Shown here: in pieces, positions 62,001 to 64,000 of the stretch
Position numbering within the stretch: the first letter of the stretch is position 1
Layout: each line of letters starts with the position of its first letter
Source: Aradus depressus
Lineage: Eukaryota; Arthropoda; Insecta; Hemiptera; Aradidae
Direction of reading: 5' to 3'
Assembly: GCA_963662175.1 (NCBI GenBank)
Contig: OY759224.1
Span: forward strand, 30,017,489 to 30,081,488
Length of the DNA stretch: 64,000 nucleotides
The notes under the pieces: model-generated
Told to the model about the DNA's origin: nothing
Seen by the model: only the letters and a program-made list of their open reading frames with translations
Database searches by the model: none
Position numbers and translations under genes: made by a program

Positions 62001-62448
62001 TGCTGTGGGGTCCGCCGTCGCAAGGCACATACTAGCTGTGATGCCCAGCGTTTCTAACTAGGTACTAGCGGTGGGGTCCGCCGTTGCAAGGCATATACTA
62101 CCTGTGGTGCCCAGCGTTCCTAACTACGTACTAGCTGTGGTGCCCAGCGTTGCAAGGCACATACTAGCTGTGGACAAAACGTTCTTATGTACGCACTGGC
62201 TAGGACGTCCAGCGATGCTAAGTATTCACTAGCTGTCGTTTCCGCAGTTGAAAGGCGCATACTAGCTGTGGTGCCCAGGGATCCTAAAAATTTACTAGCT
62301 GGGGTGTCTGACGTTGAAAGACTATAAGCCTTATTCCGTATGAATAATTGAAAATTATAACATCACTGTCGAGGAACTGAATAGCCTTATAGGAGATATT
62401 GGGAGAAATGTCAAAGTTCCCCGGGCAACGCCGGGTATTACTGCTAGT
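59081..62448 (+). mobile_element. Non-autonomous Helentron with reiterated interior
   Basis: The 5' end tattaataaagctgaaac at 59081 is followed by a long GTTT/GTAT microsatellite. The interior goes through its two repeat types twice: G-rich units (59280-59520), 66-bp units (59520-60150), G-rich units (60150-60780) and 66-bp units (60780-62310). The second 66-bp run has a 131/196-bp higher order (gtgatgctgagcg at 61382, 61513, 61709 and 61840). The tail is gaccataagcc-like (gactataagccttattccg) and the hairpin is at 62419-62435. No protein is encoded. Confidence 0.88.
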
Positions 62449-63990
62449 ATATTAATAAAGCTGAAACGGGGTTTGTTTGTTTGTTTCTTTGTATGTATGT
62501 ATGTATGTTTGTTCCAGCATCACGCCCAAACGGCTGGACGGATTTTTATGAAACTACCCATGTAGCATCCTTCTGAGCCCGATTGAATAATAGGCTATGT
62601 GGCGTCCCAAAATTTTGATCGGGAGGGGGGGTTGTAGGGGGGGCCTAAGTATATAAATAGTGCTAACTCATTAACTAATGGTCGAATTGTCATGAAATTT
62701 CACATGTAGTCTTTTTAAAAGGCAAACAGGAAAAAAATGTGTGTGGCGTCCCAAAGTTTTGAACGGGAGGGGGGTTTGAGGGGGGGCCTAAGTATAAATA
62801 TAGAGCTAACTCATTAACTATTGGGCGAATTGTCATGAAATTTCACATGTAGTATTCCTGAAGGCCAAATAGAAAAATAAGGTGTGTGGCGTCCCAAAAA
62901 TTTGAACTGGAGGGGGGGTTGTGCGGATAGGCCTAAGTATAAATATAGTGCTAAATCTTTAACGGTTGGTCGGATTGTCACGTAATTTCCCATGTAGTAT
63001 TCCTGAAGGGCAAATAGAAAAATAAGGTGTGTGGCGTCCAAAAATTTTGAGCGGGAAGGGGGGTTGTGGGGGGGTCTAAGTATAAATATAGTGCTAACTC
63101 TTTAACGATTGGTCGGATTGTCACGAAATTTCACATGTAGTATTTTTAAAAGCCAAATAGAAATATAGGGTGTGTGGCGTCCCAAAAATCTTAACGGGAG
63201 GGGGGGTTGTGGGGAGGGCCTAAGTATAAATATAGAGTTAGCTCATTAACGGTTGATCGTATTGTCACGAAATTTCACATGTAGTATTCATAAAGGCCAA
63301 ATAGAAAAATAGGGTGTGTGACGTCAAAAAATTGTGAACGGGACGGGGGTCATGGGGGTATTTGAAGATAGTGATAGGTCATTAACGGATGATCGGATTG
63401 TCATGGAATTTCACATGTAGTATTCTTTATGGCCAAATAGAAAAATACACTATGTGACATCTTAAAAATTTGGGAGGGGGGGGGGGGCTAAGCCTAAAAA
63501 TAATACTGAATGATTAAAGGGTAATCGGATTGTCATGAATTTCACATGTAGTAGTAGCAACTATGTATTCGCTGTGGGGTCCGCTGTTGCAAGGCACTTA
63601 CTAGCTGTGATGCCCAGCGTTCCTACCTTCGTACTAGCTGTGGGGTCCGCAGTTGAAGGGCACTTACTAGCTGTGATGGCCAGCGTTCCTAACTTCGTAC
63701 TAGCTGTGGAGTCCGCTGTCTCAAGGCACATACTAGAAGTGGTGCCCAGGGTTCCTAACTACGTACTACCTGTGGGGTCCGCAGTTGAAGGGCACTTACT
63801 AGCTGTGATGCCCAGGGGTCCTAAAAACTTACTAGCGTTACTATAGCTGAAGGACTATAAGCCTTATTCCGTATGAATAATTGAAAATTATAACATCACA
63901 AATGTACTGTCGAAAAATTGAATAGACTTATAGGAGATATTGGGAGAAAAGTCAAAGTTCCCCGGGCAACGCCGGGTATTACTGCTAGTA
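62449..63990 (+). mobile_element. Non-autonomous Helentron, head to tail with its neighbour
   Basis: It begins (atattaataaagctgaaac) directly after the preceding element's ctgctagt, with no intervening DNA. Six to seven G-rich units (62620-63500) are followed by about four 66-bp units (63545-63840), the common tail and the hairpin at 63960-63976. At about 1.54 kb it is the shortest complete copy here, and a good reference for the family. Confidence 0.88.
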
Positions 63991-64000
63991 TATTAATAAA
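63991..64000 (+). mobile_element. Probable start of a further tandem Helentron
   Basis: After ctgctagta the last ten bases are tattaataaa, the start seen in the other copies. The window ends here, so only the junction supports it. Confidence 0.5.

Noticed and set aside
60780..62310. CRISPR-like array (regular repeats of about 33/66 bp)
   Set aside because: There are no unique spacers; whole units repeat, and the context is a eukaryotic Helentron.

Overview
The window is eukaryotic, most likely insect or other arthropod DNA, and consists almost entirely of repeats. The evidence is insect-type Helentron ends (start near tattaataaagctgaaac, end in a ccccgggcaacgccggg hairpin), tRNA-derived SINEs with (AACCT)n tails, remnants of Jockey-like, RTE-like and hAT elements, MITEs and TA microsatellites. 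I found no intact cellular gene and no functional RNA gene. The species cannot be named from the sequence.

Positions 1-31,257 form one continuous higher-order satellite that starts before the window. An anchor (gaaacgggg, twice gagacgggg) recurs 39 times from 121 to 30,856. Each unit joins about 310 bp of Helentron 5' sequence to a run of 144-bp modules. The modules match the inside of a dispersed element, here called X, that is scattered through the right half of the window. Unit lengths are quantised at about 501, 650, 790, 931, 1,085 and 1,219 bp, which corresponds to 1 to 6 modules; 28 of 38 intervals are 789-808 bp. Units come in two linked haplotypes (A, B), arranged first as AB dimers and then as ABB trimers (period about 2.38 kb). 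The array leaves into a normal Helentron 3' half and end hairpin (31,258-31,806), so the satellite looks like an overgrown interior of a chimeric Helentron.

Positions 31.8-51.5 kb are AT-rich with nested transposons: X copies on both strands, about a dozen copies or fragments of one tRNA-derived SINE (three with target-site duplications), a second tRNA-like SINE, a 5'-truncated RTE-like LINE with 12-bp duplications, two further LINE remnants, a hAT transposase C-terminus lodged in a SINE, a TIR MITE interrupted by a SINE, a foldback element, and a 617-bp palindrome of two facing MITE-like arms.

Positions 51.5-64 kb contain three non-autonomous Helentrons with two kinds of internal tandem repeat (about 145 bp G-rich and about 66 bp). 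The last two lie head to tail, and the start of another copy sits at the window edge. Between the Helentrons is a 439-bp tandem repeat derived from antisense SINE sequence, split by a 2.7-kb Jockey-like LINE that kept 13-bp target-site duplications and an 854-codon open frame cut off at the catalytic Glu of its endonuclease.

Nothing here works as a gene set. The interest lies in how mobile elements became satellites by capture, tandem duplication and unequal exchange. No Helitron replicase/helicase gene is present, so mobilisation would depend on elements elsewhere.
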